Counted from the first letter of the stretch, positions 22,497-35,449 are shown. The stretch is 64,000 nucleotides of DNA from Hyposmocoma kahamanoa (GCF_003589595.1 NW_020653750.1:9074924-9138923), one strand, 5' to 3'. Made by a program: numbers and translations. The notes: generated by a model from the sequence alone, not told the origin.

Positions 22497-22965
22497 TAAA
22501 AGGACCTAGCCATTTAGCATTATTATTAACTTAATAATGCAGCTGACATAACATGTTTAGGTACAAGTAATATGTGCTGTTAGCACATGTATAACAGATT
22601 TTTCAACATTTAATTCATCATACTACTAAAATACAAAAAATAACAAGTTAAAGGCATTTTATATTAATAGAACGTTCAATATATCACACAAATAGCCAGC
22701 GCTAGAGGCATATTGATTCACCGGGGAGTGGAGTTTTAAAATGCGATTGTGTAAACATGTATTGATCCGTAATGGACGTTTTCGTTTAGATATCATGAAT
22801 ATGTAAATTTATGGTTGCTTTAATTGGGATCCATATAAACGGAGCTCATGAACTGTAATTTTATTTTGTAACTTAATTGATTATCGATTATTTTGAAAAT
22901 TAAAACCGGTGAAATTGACTTCGAATGTAACGGCGACAATGCAAGAAAAAGTATAACAGTCTCTT

Positions 22966-23200
22966 TTTTTGCCCATTTAAAAAAAAAGGAGGAACTTCTC
23001 AATTCGATTGTATTTTTTTGTATAATACGCGATTACTCGATATCTGTGTATCGATTTCGAAGATTCCTTTTTTGTTGCAAATGTGTCCTCATTAGTGGTC
23101 CTCTAAAGGTGGGAAATTAGTGGATGAATCCGGTTTATAACAGTTTTCAATAAAACTTGGCAAATAGATGTAATTCCATAAACTTATGAGGTCAGTTTGT
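22966..23200. mobile_element. Second copy of the repeat at 43481-43756
   Basis: Shares aaaaaaaggaggaacttctc, acgcgattactcgat, tttttgttgcaaatg and caataaaacttggcaaatag with the 43-kb copy. Ends are poorly preserved. Confidence 0.6.
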
Positions 23201-23237
23201 TTTAAATAAAAAAATTATAATTATGCTTCCTTCTTGT

Positions 23238-23420
23238 ACTGCCTCTGTGGCCGAAGGTCGGCCGCGCTGGTCGGCCACGCAGAGATCCCGAGTTCGATTT
23301 TATATTTTTTTCCTATATTTTTTATAACGATTTATTTCTCTCGTGAGTTTGGGTATAATTTGTGGTTGGATACTGTCTTGTCATTTCTGGGACAAGTCTA
23401 CTAGGGTAAGGGAGACTGAC
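23238..23420 (+). mobile_element. tRNA-headed SINE-B copy
   Basis: tgcctctgtggccgaaggtc, ccacgcagagatcccgagtt cga (B-box-like), then tttctctcgtgagtttgggt and aatttgtggttg as in the other copies; the 3' part is replaced. Confidence 0.7.
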
Positions 23421-23775
23421 TGTAGAAATTATTGTACGAAAATAAATACTTATTTGTATTAAGCCTCGATTAGGATCTATCTAATTTGACGGTCATAACA
23501 GGGCCGTAACATTGTTTTCTACCATCTTTTGGGAGTTTTTAATACTCACTGAGTACCTATAACAATTTTACGTCATTCGTAATCAATATTTCGACATTCC
23601 TTCGCACGACTACTGCGCTGCGTCAGGGGGACTTCTTTTATGAAAAGGACTATTTGTAAAAACAACGTGTAATTGTTTGGAATCCGGGATAGTAAAGTGT
23701 AATTACTGTACACGGGACAAGACAAATTCCAGGACAATCCCGGATTTCCCGGTCATCTGGCAAGCCTAGCCTAAG

Positions 23776-23835
23776 CCGTGATGGAGCGTTTCCCTAGTGC
23801 GGACTATGAGTGTGAGCATTATTTAATTTACTATT
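23776..23835 (+). mobile_element. SINE-B 3' fragment
   Basis: gtttccctagtgcggactat then gagtgtgagcattattta matches the 3' end of 50828-51022. Confidence 0.5.
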
Positions 23836-24328
23836 TATTGTTCTTTTTTTATGTTTATAAATTATCATTTGTAACGGTTTATGCCTTTAACCATTACAGC
23901 CTGCCAAACATGCTAGCAGAAAATATAAACTGTTTATTGGTAAGATTAGTATCTCCCATTCCAATATAATGGAGGCAAAAATGTTTTCTACATTGTATGA
24001 AAAATCTATTAGTTGTTCATAGCAATAGTTGCATGACCATAGAGCTCGTGTTATTTTTTATCATCAATCTGGTTCCACGTCAACTTATTGTGCTTCCTAC
24101 AATTACGTTGATGACTATCGTGTACTATGACCGTGTGCTTTTGGCCTTATATCCATATTTAAGGTGCTTTCAATAATTGTCCAAGTTTTTCGAGTCGAGT
24201 GTGCCTCGGCGGGTCAAAACTTTTTCCATTATATTGATAGTTTACAAGGAAACTTTTTGATAAAGTTTTTCTTTATATTAGTATTAGATTTTAAGACATA
24301 TTGCGTTTGTACAGTCGATGTCCTAAGA

Positions 24329-24633
24329 TTTTTTTTTATAATACCAGGTGACGGGACGAACAAGTCGTGCGTCTGGTGGTAAGTGATACGCTTATACGTA
24401 ACACTTGCAATGCCACGCAGAGCTTTATATCGCACAGATTTTAGGGGCACTGCTGCTGCATCCGTCACCCTCAGACGTATATTGACATGTCACATGTGCC
24501 TGTAATTCCACCATCACCCTTACCCTTCCAAACCGGAACACAGTAATGCTTACATTACTGCTTAACGGCAGAAATAGGTACGGTGGCAGTAATTCCCTGG
24601 ACAAACTCTTTCACAAGGAACTCTACTGCTACT
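24329..24633 (-). mobile_element. SINE-A copy, near full length
   Basis: Starts with a T run and ataccaggtgacgggacgaa, ends ctctactgctac. Confidence 0.85.
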
Positions 24634-24799
24634 AAGATACCTAATAACCTAACCTTAACATATGATTATATACGTTGATTATATACATCATACTTTAAAA
24701 TTGACTTTCTACTAATTCAAATGAAAGAGAAATAATTTTTTGAAATAGTTTTTTGGCCCTGGTGTATAGTCCTATTTTTCGAAATACAACAAAATCGCT

Positions 24800-25195
24800 T
24801 TCCGGCGTCCATATAAAAAAATAGAAATAAGAAAGTTGGGTGAGGTCAGTATATTTTTTTAAGATGGAGCAATCGGAATTTCGAGAGAATTTCTCATATG
24901 CAATCACAACGTTAAAACTTGTCGAATTATGGCACGATCTATGAATGTCACACGCACCGGTTTCACCAGATTTGGCACCATTTGACTTTTTTTATCTGAT
25001 TTTTTACCTATTTGCATCAAATGAGGAAGTGATCAGCTGTCACTACAGGTCTATTTTTCAGTTTGGCAAAAAAATCTTTTTTGATGGGTTGAAGTCAGTC
25101 AAGGTGCATAGAGTTAAAGGAGATTATGTAGAAAAAAAAAAACCATAATTTAAAAAAGTTTTTTCTTCTCAAAGTCACTTACTTATCAAACCACA
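24800..25195 (+). pseudogene. mariner transposon relic, transposase C-terminus
   Basis: An open segment at 24945-25140 reads HAPVSPDLAPFDFF, then SNEEVIS, FFDGLKSV and KGDYVEK. SPDLAP.D is the box holding the third catalytic Asp of D34D mariner transposases, and GDYVEK is near their usual C-terminus. The N-terminal half and the first two catalytic Asp are not recognisable. The flanks align with a second copy at about 41215-41895. Confidence 0.72.
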
Positions 25196-25889
25196 CTCGT
25201 ATGTTGCAACTGGAATTCAGCGCCTATGATATACTATAGGGAATAAGTTTTAAAGATATACTGCTTGATTTTCCGTATTACAGAGATGTGAGATTACTAT
25301 GAATGATTTTATAATATCACTTTCTGTTTATTGTTTATGTAATCAAATAAACTTCGTGATTAGTGATTATATTCAGAATTGATTTACTCTATTTGTCAGA
25401 TTTTGATTGGCTGAATGGAAATATGATAGGATCGACTTGCGGCGTTGGGGATAAAATTATTTCTGTCTTACGTGGCATTTCCGTTGTTGTTGTGTAATAT
25501 TATCTAAATTATATTCGTCCTTTTCATCGGTAAGAATGGTATCTTTTACAAATTCTCATTAGAGGGGATTGTTAGAACTTTTTTCCACAAATTCCAACTA
25601 CACTGGAAAAAACCATTAATCCCCATTAAGGTATTAATAACCTTGTAGGTGCTGGGTCCACGAAACACCAACAACATTTACATCGATTTTCTGTGCCATA
25701 ATAACACAATCATCACCAATGACAGGGATTTGTGGAATAACCCTGAAAATCTAACAACAAATTCATTTGTTTCCTTCGATCACCGTTGCAGTCGATGACG
25801 ACAATGGCTATATAATATGAAGTCCTTGCGCTCACATAGCAGTTGTTTTTTTTAAAATATTTAATATAGTGGTTTAAGTTTATTCTGTC

Positions 25890-26465
25890 GACCTCGGTGG
25901 CCTGACGGTTTACACTGTCGGCGCTGGATATCCCTATCTACCGACCTAAGAGATAGGGTTTTCTGGAGAGACTACAGACTCGATGGCAAGACCAGGGTAC
26001 GGCGGGTGTCCGGGCCAAGCCCTCCGCCAGTTATATGTCTTCACAGGCGTCTCTGGCGGACCCAGACCTGGTTATGGACTCGCCGGGGTTTGTGGTTAGC
26101 TGCAGGGACGAACACGTTCGTCTGCCCCGGTGGTGTGCGGCCAGGACGTTCGTTCTGCGCGCAGCTAGCGCGTCTTAGCAGCGGTCTAGTTGAGGGCCTG
26201 AGGCGAGGAGACGCGCAGGCCACGTGAGTTGCCCTTTAAGTCGGTAGCTTTGTCCGGACATTGTTGCAGACACTGCTTCTTGGCATCTCCGGCACTAGCC
26301 CGGCGAGCCAGTAGATGGTGAGGATGAGATGATGACATCTTCCTGTTCCTCCGGCCGCGTAGGAATTTGGGAATCGTTCATTCGGTGTTGGGAAGAGAGC
26401 GTGCCGTATAGCTCTGACACCAATGAGGAGATTTGGTAGTCGACTTAGAGTCGGTGGCGATAAAT
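25890..26465 (-). repeat. GC-rich dispersed repeat, copy 1 (reverse)
   Basis: Contains tccctatctaccgacc, ggcggacccagacc, acgaacacgttcgtctg, agttgccctttaagtcgg and aggagatttggtagtcgact; each has a reverse-complement match at 36.2-36.9 and 39.9-40.8 kb. Clearly more GC-rich than its surroundings. Open frames through it look like side effects of GC content. Confidence 0.65.
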
Positions 26466-26787
26466 AAAGTTTTTATGTATCGCGTTCTTAGGTTTTCTTG
26501 ATTGTTACACATAGAAAATGAAACAATTTTTTTGGATCTACATCGCGTATATTTGTTTTTCCAAACAAACCAACATTTCGGGACATTTACAGGTCCCATG
26601 TTCACGGCTGACTGAAATGGTAAAGTCATCAACCAATTGTGTCTAATATTAATTAAAGATTTTATGTGCATATAAACTTTCATAGATTTTTAAACAGATG
26701 GTATTCCGGCTAAAAAATCATTAAAAATCAAAATCAAAGATTTGCAACACGTACATACAAAACTTCGTTAGATCTGCTGGTTCATAC

Positions 26788-26860
26788 CGTAGCTCAGTTG
26801 GAAGAGCGGCAGCCACGGTGCGCTGAAAGCGTTGGTTCAAATCTAATCGATTCGAAAGAA
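26788..26860 (+). mobile_element. tRNA-like SINE head or tRNA pseudogene
   Basis: ccgtagctcagttggaagag is a good A box and gttggttcaaatctaatcg a good B box, but the 5' and 3' acceptor strands do not pair and the anticodon arm is irregular. Best seen as a SINE head. Confidence 0.55.
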
Positions 26861-27171
26861 TTTTTCTTAGCGTTCGATCTTTGTATTAATAATTACAACA
26901 AAGTAATGGAGTACTTTCACAAAAAAATATTTAATATCATGGTTATACATACATATACTTCATACTCTTTTCTCATCGAGGGAGGCAGAGACAACTGCCA
27001 ACTTGCTACGGTCCTGACATACATCTTTCTCCTCATCAACAACATTAATACATTTATACATGCTCGACGGTTAAAGGTACTCTTAACCTGGTTTTACTTT
27101 AGGACGTTCTCAATTTGGTCATGGTAAGCTTAAAGTCCACAAAACTTAAGTACGTATTAAACCAATGCTTG

Positions 27172-27390
27172 CAATAATAATAATAATAACGCACACATTC
27201 ATCATAGCCCCGCAGTAGGGAAACCCTGTGTCGCGGGTGCCATGGACACACACATAGACAACCACAAATTACACCCAAACTTACGAGAGAAACAAATGTA
27301 AGCCACACAAACATTTCTCCCGGCCCGGGAATCGAACCTGGGACCTCTGCGTGGCAGTCCGGCATGGTGACCGTCCGGCCACGGAGGCAG
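27172..27390 (-). mobile_element. SINE-B copy, full length
   Basis: The reverse strand starts with gcctccgtggccggacggtc, B-box ggttcgattcccggg, body gtttgggtgtaatttgtggt and gacacagggtttccctactg, and an (att)n tail. The best-preserved copy of the family here. Confidence 0.8.
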
Positions 27391-28799
27391 TTAAAATGGA
27401 AAAGACATTCTTAACACATTGTGTTAAAAGTGTCTTATTAATGTAACTTTTAAAACAGTGGACACGAATGTTGTAATAGCTGTACACAGTGAATGCAAAC
27501 TATTCGACGTTGCTTGCTTCGTTTAGATTAATTAATTGAATTGGTAATTCCCCGGGTACTCGTTACTTTCATTACACGCTTTCAACTTCATAATCATGAA
27601 CTCCCACTAGGTATATATAGAATGTATAAAGCACAAACATATGAAAAATATACAAATATCATTGATGCGTGTCATTTCTATGGGTTTTCATAATAGTATT
27701 CGTATTTTATTGTTAAAATTAATTTGAATCTAGGGGGCACGGTAGAGCGATTCGCCAAGACGGACATGCGATATATATTGTTTTTTTCGTAAAACAACTC
27801 TTCGCACTTTAACCTTAATGTAATTGGTATTTAATTATTTCAAAAAATTTCACACGTAAATGTAAGTTTCTCACCTTCTTTTTTAAATATTGTGATCTCA
27901 TATTTATGTTGACCGAACAATTTTATTTGTTAGCTCTAATGAGTCACAACGTCGCAACTTTGCAGTATCTAAATTCATATGAGTTTATTTTTGGTTTAAT
28001 TTGAAGTTATAAGTAATTTGAAAGTTACTTCCTTTAAAGTAATCTGACAAATTTTATTACAAACTTTTTAATTAGTACGACGCGGGTCAAATCCAAGTTT
28101 GTCTTAAGCTTCTGTAGGTAAAAGTAGTACACGTAATTCAATCATTGTCGACAAAACTTTGCTGCTTTTAATAAATTTCAAATTAAATGAGTAGAAGTTC
28201 CACAGAATTAGAAATACAAATAGAACACAGTATAAAAATCTCGCCATACGCTTCGACAACGAAAAAAAAAAACAATGGACCCTTCCGTCACCAAAACTCA
28301 CACTATCATAATGTTAAACACTATGAAATATTCATAATAATTGGTAGACTCTTAAAAGTTGTAACAAATTCTGTATTGTTAATGTAATTTAAACTTTACC
28401 CAGTTGGCATATCGTTGAATGTTATATCAATTATTGCAAGTTCCAGTGTTTTGATTTTATATTGAAATTTCGTTCAATGTGCTGCCATCTAGCAGCAATA
28501 GCTGAAAGACCACTAACGATTAACGCCTTGTTAACGTTTTCCAAAAAAGTCGACCATATTGCAGCGGTTTAAGATTTACTCTCGTTTCTTATAACAAAAA
28601 TTTATTACGATAAGTAGAAAATGGAAAATGTATTAAAATTAAATAAAATTAGACTAATCGATATAATATATTATTATATATGAAATGCCACCATAGATAA
28701 TATTACAGGTGCGACTATCATATTTGCACTTCAAAGTAAAACAAGGCATTTTTCCCACGATTTTCGAGGTTTTGCGCTAGATAATTCATACGACCATCA
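27391..28799. other. No feature recognised
   Basis: AT-rich; no exon or shared repeat noticed. Confidence 0.45.
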
Positions 28800-28801
28800 T
28801 A

Positions 28802-28912
28802 CAGGGTCAAGAGCACGTCAAGCTTTACACTTTAGACTTAAATCCAACTCTATGTCACTTACGATAAGAACGGTCCAAAGTACAAAGTGTCAAGCTTGAT
28901 GTGCTCTTGACG
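28802..28912. mobile_element. TA-flanked MITE (111 bp)
   Basis: TIRs carry GTCAAGAGCAC, TCAAGCTT and ACACTTT in inverted order at both ends. TA at 28800-28801 and 28913-28914 suggests a Tc1/mariner-type mover. Confidence 0.65.
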
Positions 28913-28914
28913 TA

Positions 28915-30044
28915 CAAAGCGAAAATGGCGGACTGAGCTTAAGTATGGAGAAGTCCGCATACAGTTGGCACACGTGGCATGCCCACTTAGCATTTCTACT
29001 GTATTTATTGATCTGTGGCAATGTCAAAACATTGCCATCATCTCGTTTAAGTTGCTGATGAGCTGAAGTTATTGAAGTTTATTACTATAAAATTTAACTG
29101 GTTCATACAGGTTTAAGAATGTAGTAGTGATATTGAAAATCCTAAAAATTGTAAACTTAATGTCTCATTGCACATTTCCAGTAACGCTAGACTTGGCTTG
29201 AGTACTACTTAATGAAGTAATACAAGTTTTATGGAAAAGTTATAACACGCACATTATTTACAGGTGACACATTAAACTTTATAGCTAAATATTGTGTGGA
29301 ACATAAGTAACAGCCATTTCTGTACTCTGTGTAAAGGAGGGTATGTTTAATCCTATTCCTTTGGGAGTGAGGCTTCTACATCGTAACAAATTGAATAAAA
29401 CGAAGTTTTGCACCACGTGAGACGCATTATAGCTATTCGTCGCTCAATATTAACATCTAGGTCGTGTAGTTCGTCACAGCTCTAGAGATGCGTGACAGAA
29501 CCTACCTGAATATTGAAAAACAACTCTCGTCACAAACATTAAGTGGTTTCTTTTTGAATAATTGATCTTTCAATTATCAGAATAGCGGATTGAAGTTACG
29601 GACTCGGATGTAGTCGATGTGTTTTAGTACCAAACAAAATGTAAATTTCATAAGACTTAATTAAGGTCCGTAATGTAGTCTTAAAAGCGAAATTTGCAAT
29701 TCATACGAATACTTACCAAGTTTTGTGCTTAATTTATTTCGGTCTGTTCAACAAAGGGGTTTTTGTATTGACGTTTAAATATCTTAATTTTATAGCGTCT
29801 GTACAAATATTCTTTATATTATATATTAATCTCTTCTCATCCATCTTTATATAATATAGTATCGATACATTCACATTGACGTATTTCTCGATGTAGCATA
29901 TATCTATTCCCTGACGATGCAATGGATAGAGACTAAATTAATAAGGTTACAACTTGTGTCGCTTGAATGTCTTGTGATAACATCTATATCGATCCGATCA
30001 ACTTTTCCCTGGTTACGGTTTTGTTGTGAGAGCTCTAATTAATA
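28915..30044. other. No feature recognised
   Basis: AT-rich; the short reverse frame near 29734-29922 is not supported by any motif. Confidence 0.45.
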
Positions 30045-30200
30045 ACAGGAATTCACCCTACTGGTCTTAAATGCTTTTATTGTAGGGCTCGAAAATTATC
30101 AAGATATTTATTTCCTTCGATAATTATCATACAATTTTATTTTTATATATATAACGGATAATTACCTATTCTGATTCATAGTTACGTTTCCTGGTGGCCT
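30045..30200. repeat. GATAATTATC-type dispersed repeat, copy 1
   Basis: Contains cgaaaattatcaagatattt, ccttcgataattatcat and cggataattacc...ctgattcatagtt, also present at 42345-42445. Confidence 0.45.
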
Positions 30201-31269
30201 ACCACAACCTCTTAAAACAATATTACTTTTACCTTCTATTGACTTTTCGTACCATAACGCGTTTAAAGTAAGCTTATTTGTAATGTTAAAACTATGATGT
30301 TTTAATGGCAGCTTTGTGACTATTCATTCACTCAGTTCGTACTATGTCGCGACTTTACTACTCTTATGTCAAATTTAGCAATCTTAAAATAGTTACACGG
30401 ATGCAATGGAAACAATATTATTTTCAGTTTTATTGTAATATTGACTTGTAATGATTAAAAGTTAAGTTGAACTTATTTATTTACATATATCGCTTTAATA
30501 TTTTGTTTATTTTTTATTTAATAGCACATAGGAAATAATTTCTCGTAAAATAAAAATACGCGATGTTTATTTCGTAAAATTATGACAGCGCCATCTATAT
30601 GCTTCTTGGCGAAACTAACAGTTGAGTTGAGATCAAGACTCAGCTTGTTTTTTTAATTTTTTTTTTCATGAAAATGCGGAATAATAATTGAAAAGAACGT
30701 AATTTTAATAGATTTCATTATTACATACTTTTCTTATTTTGGCAGTTAAAATTCTCTGAATGTAAATAATATTAAGTACTTATTATATTATATTAGTATA
30801 CAGTTCATATAGCGTTATTTTTTTGCTACTTTTAGTAAGGAATAAACAATATTGGAAAGCGAATGATTTTCAGTCAGTCACTTTAGCAATAATACTTTAT
30901 AACATATTTGCTCGTAAAGTGGCTGAAATCACACCAATTTCAATATCGTAATGTATTTCATTACGCACTTGTGCGTTATTGTAATGTAAAACGCACGAGT
31001 TTTTTTTTTATAAAGTAAGATGCACGGTTTTTTAAGATGCTCCGTTTAAAAATTAACGATACTTTTTTAAATCTTTGCAAAGAGTTTTTATGTTAGAAAA
31101 GTGGTCAATATTTTATGAATAAAATTAACTTTGGGAGATAAAATATAGTAAATAAACATTTAATTCTTTCATTTAATTAATTTTGACAATAAATTACAAC
31201 CATTTATCTGTAACAAATACCCAAAAATATTGATTTACTTTATTAGTAATACTGGCTATTTCTATACCT
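30201..31269. other. No feature recognised upstream of recombinase pseudogene
   Basis: AT-rich. A promoter for the pseudogene is not apparent. Confidence 0.4.
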
Positions 31270-32538
31270 TTGCCTAAAAAAAAAAACGTTGATGCGCGCG
31301 CATGGCTAATTTGTGGACAAGTAAAAATTATTTCGCGCGCTTTTTCTTTTCGCTGTATTGTTTTTGCGAAAAAGGCTACTCTAAGCCTCGTACCTGAAAA
31401 ATCGACCGATAGATACTTACAAGCGTATCAAAATTTCATCATATGGAAAACAAGCAAAAATGCAAATTCATTTTCAGAAAATGTGTTTTTAGCCTATTTC
31501 ATGGAACTTTCTCAAAAATATAAGTCAAACTCATTGTGGTGCTACTATTCAATGCTAAAAAGCACTATGAAAACAAACCATGGTATTGATATCAAGTCAT
31601 ACTCCAACTTGATAGCATTTCTAAAAAGACGCTCAGATGGCCATGTAAGTAAAAAGTCGAAAGTATTTTCGGCTGACAATATCAAGAAGTTCCTAAAAGA
31701 AGCTCCGGATTGGCGATATTTGGCAACAAAGGTCAGTTGAAACTAAATTATTGTTATTAATTTCTTTCACTTTCGTATTTCTTTACAATATAGGTGTTTA
31801 TACGTTCTTTTTATCTCTTTTCAGGTTGTATTAATATTCGGTATAAATGGTGCATGTAGACGTCAAGAGTTGGCAAACATAACAACTAATGATGTCGAGA
31901 ACCATGGGCTGGTTCTTCTTGTCCAGATCAAAAACACAAAAAGTAAAATTCCAAGGTCGTTCACAATACAGGGGCCTTTTTACGACGTAGTGTAGAAATA
32001 CAAAGCGCTTCGTTCAACAAAAGCTAATTCCAACAGATTTTTTCAAAATTACCAAAATGGAAAATGCACTAACTAACCCATTGGCATTCATAAATTGGGA
32101 GCAATGCCGAAAGAAATTGCCACTTTCTTACATTGCTCGCCGATTCAGGTGCGGACTTATTGACACTAAAACGCCACGGAGGATGGCGGTCAAGCAATGT
32201 AGCCGAAGGATACATAGAAGACTCGATAAGAAATAAAGAAGAAATTAGCTCTCGCATTACAAGGAACATAAATTTGGAGTCAAGTGTTGACTTTCAACCA
32301 TCTACGAGCACACGTGTACATTCCACCATCGTCGCCGCAGCCGCAACCGCCTCCGCCGCCGCCACCGACTGCAGAACTCTGTGGTCTCGTTTCTCCTACT
32401 TTCACTCAAGAGAGTGAGAGAGAGACTGGGGAGATTGTAACTAATAATAATAACTTGACAACATTAAAAATGCCAACTGGCAACGTAACAATTACTTTAA
32501 AAAATTGTTCAAATTTCTATAACTGCTTTAACAAGTAA
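31270..32538 (+). pseudogene. Tyrosine recombinase (transposon-derived) pseudogene with one intron
   Basis: Homologous to the integrase-like proteins found in many insect genomes. Exon 1 (frame open from about 31270; true start unclear) carries STDRYLQAYQNFIIWK, ENVFLAYFMELSQKY and SKVFSADNIKKFL, the N-terminal SAM-like core-binding domain. A GT-AG intron runs 31732-31824. Exon 2 carries the catalytic Arg region GACRRQELANIT. It is broken by TAG at 31993 and TAA at 32074. Near 32130 the frame jumps to LADSGADLLTLKRHGGW and NVAEGYIEDS, which hold the second catalytic His and the nucleophilic Tyr. The H-x-x-R box expected between is missing, so catalysis is impossible. Another frame shift near 32300 leads to a Pro-rich linker and a C-terminus ending NCSNFYNCFNK with TAA at 32536. 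A decayed mobile or once-domesticated gene. Confidence 0.8.
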
Positions 32539-32696
32539 TTAAAGATTTATTCGTTTAAGAAAGTCAGAGTCTTATTTATTTGCTCTCAAATATGTTATAA
32601 AACGTCGTATGACATACGTGCGCTTTGAGTAATATTACAATAAGCTTGCTTTATGTTTACATTGAAATAAGATTGTTTTTGGAAAGGTTATGGGCC

Positions 32697-32965
32697 CCCT
32701 GGTTTTGACTAAAAATGACAAACCGTGAGAAAATTATTTATACACGGAGAAAAATCTTTGGGAAAATGATTTAGTTTATGTCTCTTTTGAGATTAACGTT
32801 TGACACGTTTGGATACGTCAGTGATATAGATAAATGAAATAAACACATGCCACGACATTGCCAGCGGAAGCATTTTGTTGTTCCATAAATAGTAAGATAA
32901 TTATTAACGTATATTTACTAAGGTAATTATCGTGGTCATTATCACTTCGAACTCTAATTTATTGT
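32697..32965. repeat. GATAATTATC-type dispersed repeat, copy 2
   Basis: Shares tgacaaaccgtgagaaaa, gcattttgttgttccat and taattatcgtg...attatc with the copy around 42440-42990. Lies just before the LINE at 33049. Confidence 0.45.
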
Positions 32966-33048
32966 TATATTATAATTATAAAACTACTATAATGATCGTG
33001 ATGATGATCTTGAGAATAATGTGTCAGACAACTACATGAATTATCTGA

Positions 33049-34150
33049 TTTCAAATAGAAAATGCCGTTGCAGCCGTTGAAGCGGTTAATGCTGATTTAC
33101 GATGCATCGCTCATTGGGCTGAGTGTTTTGGTTTGTTGGTGAATCCCAAAAAGTCACAGGCTATGATTGTGGGAAGTGGGTATATGCGTGGCATATTGCA
33201 TCTAGATTCTGTCCCACCTATAGCGTATAATTCCACGCCTATTGCTTATGCTTCTACTGCAACTAATCTTGGCTTGCTTTTAGATTGTAATTTGGTTTGG
33301 ACTCCACATATTAATGAAGTCAGTCGTAAAGTCCATTTCTCCTTGCACTCACTTAAGCGCCTCCAAAACGATTTACCTTTAAAAACCAAAATATGTTTAG
33401 TCCAAACACTTATTTTGCCCTTCTTAGATTATGCTGATTCCTGCTATTTGGATGCTACTGAAGAACTGCTAAATAAGCTTGAACGACTGCAAAACCTATG
33501 TATAAGGTTCATCTTTGGGCTTCGTAAATATGACCGAATTTCACATTTCCGCAGTCAGCTCAAATGGCTTCCCATCCGTCTCCGCAGGAATTTGCATATT
33601 GTCTCCATTCTTTACAATATTTTACATAACCCTGTGTCTCCCAGGTACCTGAAAGAGTGTTTCAGCTTCCTTAGGTCCCAGGATAAACCCTGTCGCTCTC
33701 TTGTTAGGTCCCAGTTATCTTTTCCATGCTTCAATTCCGGTTTCTATTCTCACTCCTTCACCGTTCATGCGGTCAGACTTTGGAATGCACTTCCTATTAC
33801 TGTTCACGAAAGTAAATCGTTAGCTATTTTTAAAGTGAGAGTTAAAGAGCATTATTTATCTACTATTCCATCCATATCGTAGGTATTATATTATAAAATA
33901 TGTATTTATCTAAGTATTTATATAATTTATAACAATTTAATATTTTTATATTATTTTTATATTTTTTTTTTCTTGTTTTGTTGTGCACATATGCCCGTTC
34001 TTTTAGTTATAGTGTCCTGTATTTAGGTCTGCAGGAAGAAATTTCTATTAGAAATAAGCAGAACCTTTTGTTTTTAATTTCGCTTGTATTCTTTGTGACT
34101 TGTTGTATTTTTCCTGTACAAAAAACTATTAAATAAATAAAAAATAAATG
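33049..34150 (+). mobile_element. LINE (L2/CR1-like) RT C-terminal fragment with 3' UTR
   Basis: The frame is open from 33049 to 33882: ENAVAAVEAVNADLRCIAHW, NPKKSQAMIVG, LGLLLDCNLVWTPHINEVS, LILPFLDYADSCYLD, LERLQNLCIRFIFGLRKYD and AVRLWNALPITV. The N.KKSQAMI box follows the RT active site, so the insertion is 5'-truncated just after the catalytic YADD region. The UTR ends in an aaataaataaaaaataaa tail near 34130-34147. The intact frame suggests moderate age. Confidence 0.8.
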
Positions 34151-34640
34151 CCATGTACTGTAAGTACCAAAGCAATGAAATAAATACCGGGGCACTACCC
34201 AAAAAAGCTCATCTCCAAATTGGCTCTGGAATAGAATAGTCGACGTTCTTATTTAGCGCCCACACTATTAACCGCTAGGGCACCGAGATCCTTACGAATA
34301 AAATATTTTATTAACGACTTAGATAGCAAGGTTTCTAACCAATTTATTGTTGGCATTTTGTATTTTTTATGTAAGGTTTTCGGCATGTCTGCGTAGTAAG
34401 AATCCGAGAAAGCCTAAAACAGTTCTCGTGACAATTGGCCGAGTTTGTGCGAATTAGGTCAACCGGGCTATTTGTACCGTGGGCAGGTACAAACATTGTT
34501 AGGGATGGAAGCTCGGAAAATGTCACCTGAACACTTAAAGCGTTCAGTTCCTAGTTCCTACATAATCACGCAAACATATCTTGTACAATGATTTGTATAC
34601 ACGGCGAAATTTATGTTCGATTTTCTTAAGAAATATTCTA

Positions 34641-34904
34641 TTTTAGTAGCAGTGAAATTGTTCGTTCAAGGAAGTATCCACCTTACGTATTTCTGCCGAC
34701 AAGTGGTTATATATTATTGCGAATCGGTTCTGAAGGGTGAGGGTACTGGTGAAATGACAGGCATACGGGACATGTCAACTTATGCAACTTATGGTCTTTG
34801 CGATTTAAAGCTCTGAGTGGCAGTGTAATTGCTATTGACAGGCGTATCGCTTACCACCAGGCGTACGCCTTGTTCGTTTCGTCACTTTGTGTCATAAAAA
34901 AAAT
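34641..34904 (+). mobile_element. SINE-A copy, near full length
   Basis: ttttagtagcagtgaaattg to gtcactttgtgtcataaaaa. The middle block is slightly deleted. Confidence 0.84.
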
Positions 34905-35449
34905 TAGTTAATAAGTTTATTTTTCCACTCCGTACAATTTTATAATATTTAAACAATTGAAAATACAGTTGAAAATACCAGGTTGTGTTTAGTCGCAGAG
35001 ATCTACTTGTTGATTATGGAATCTAGAGCGGGTTAAGTTATTTAAAACACAAGTGTATTTTTGTGAATAATATCATTCTTAGTATTTATATTCCCTGTTT
35101 TATTTAACATAAAATGTTGGAGCTAATAAGTGCAAGTTATTTTATCAAGCCTTTTCGACGTGCTCATATTTGAATTCAAAATTGCGTATTTCGTTTTGGA
35201 GACAAAATTCGTAATGGTTTGTTTGTTTTGGTTAAAAACGGGTACAATTTCGTATACATTGTGAGAAAAGACTATTCGTATTGTTTGTTACATTGTAATG
35301 CAAATTTAAACACGAATTGCGTACGGCGTGACAATGACTTTGTTTCGGGGAAAGGCTCACAAAGTAGTAGAAAACGAGAACGGTGAATAGAGGATGTAAA
35401 GCTCATTGCAGACTTTTTACTGAAAATAAAAAAAATATAGTACTGGTGA

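Noticed and set aside
26006..26227. GC-rich open frame as a protein-coding gene
   Set aside because: The same DNA is part of a three-copy dispersed repeat and the frame is not conserved between copies.
26788..26860. Functional tRNA gene
   Set aside because: A and B boxes are good but the acceptor strands do not pair and the anticodon arm is irregular; it fits a SINE head or pseudogene.
27172..27390. tRNA gene on the reverse strand
   Set aside because: The tRNA-like part is followed by a repeated body and an (att)n tail shared with other loci, so it is a SINE.
31270..31740. Intact 156-residue protein ending at 31740
   Set aside because: The apparent stop lies in an intron: the donor at 31732 and acceptor at 31824 join it to the catalytic region of a broken recombinase gene.
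33133..33882. Host gene of 249 residues
   Set aside because: The sequence is the C-terminal part of a LINE polymerase (N.KKSQAMI, LWNALP) with a LINE-type 3' tail.
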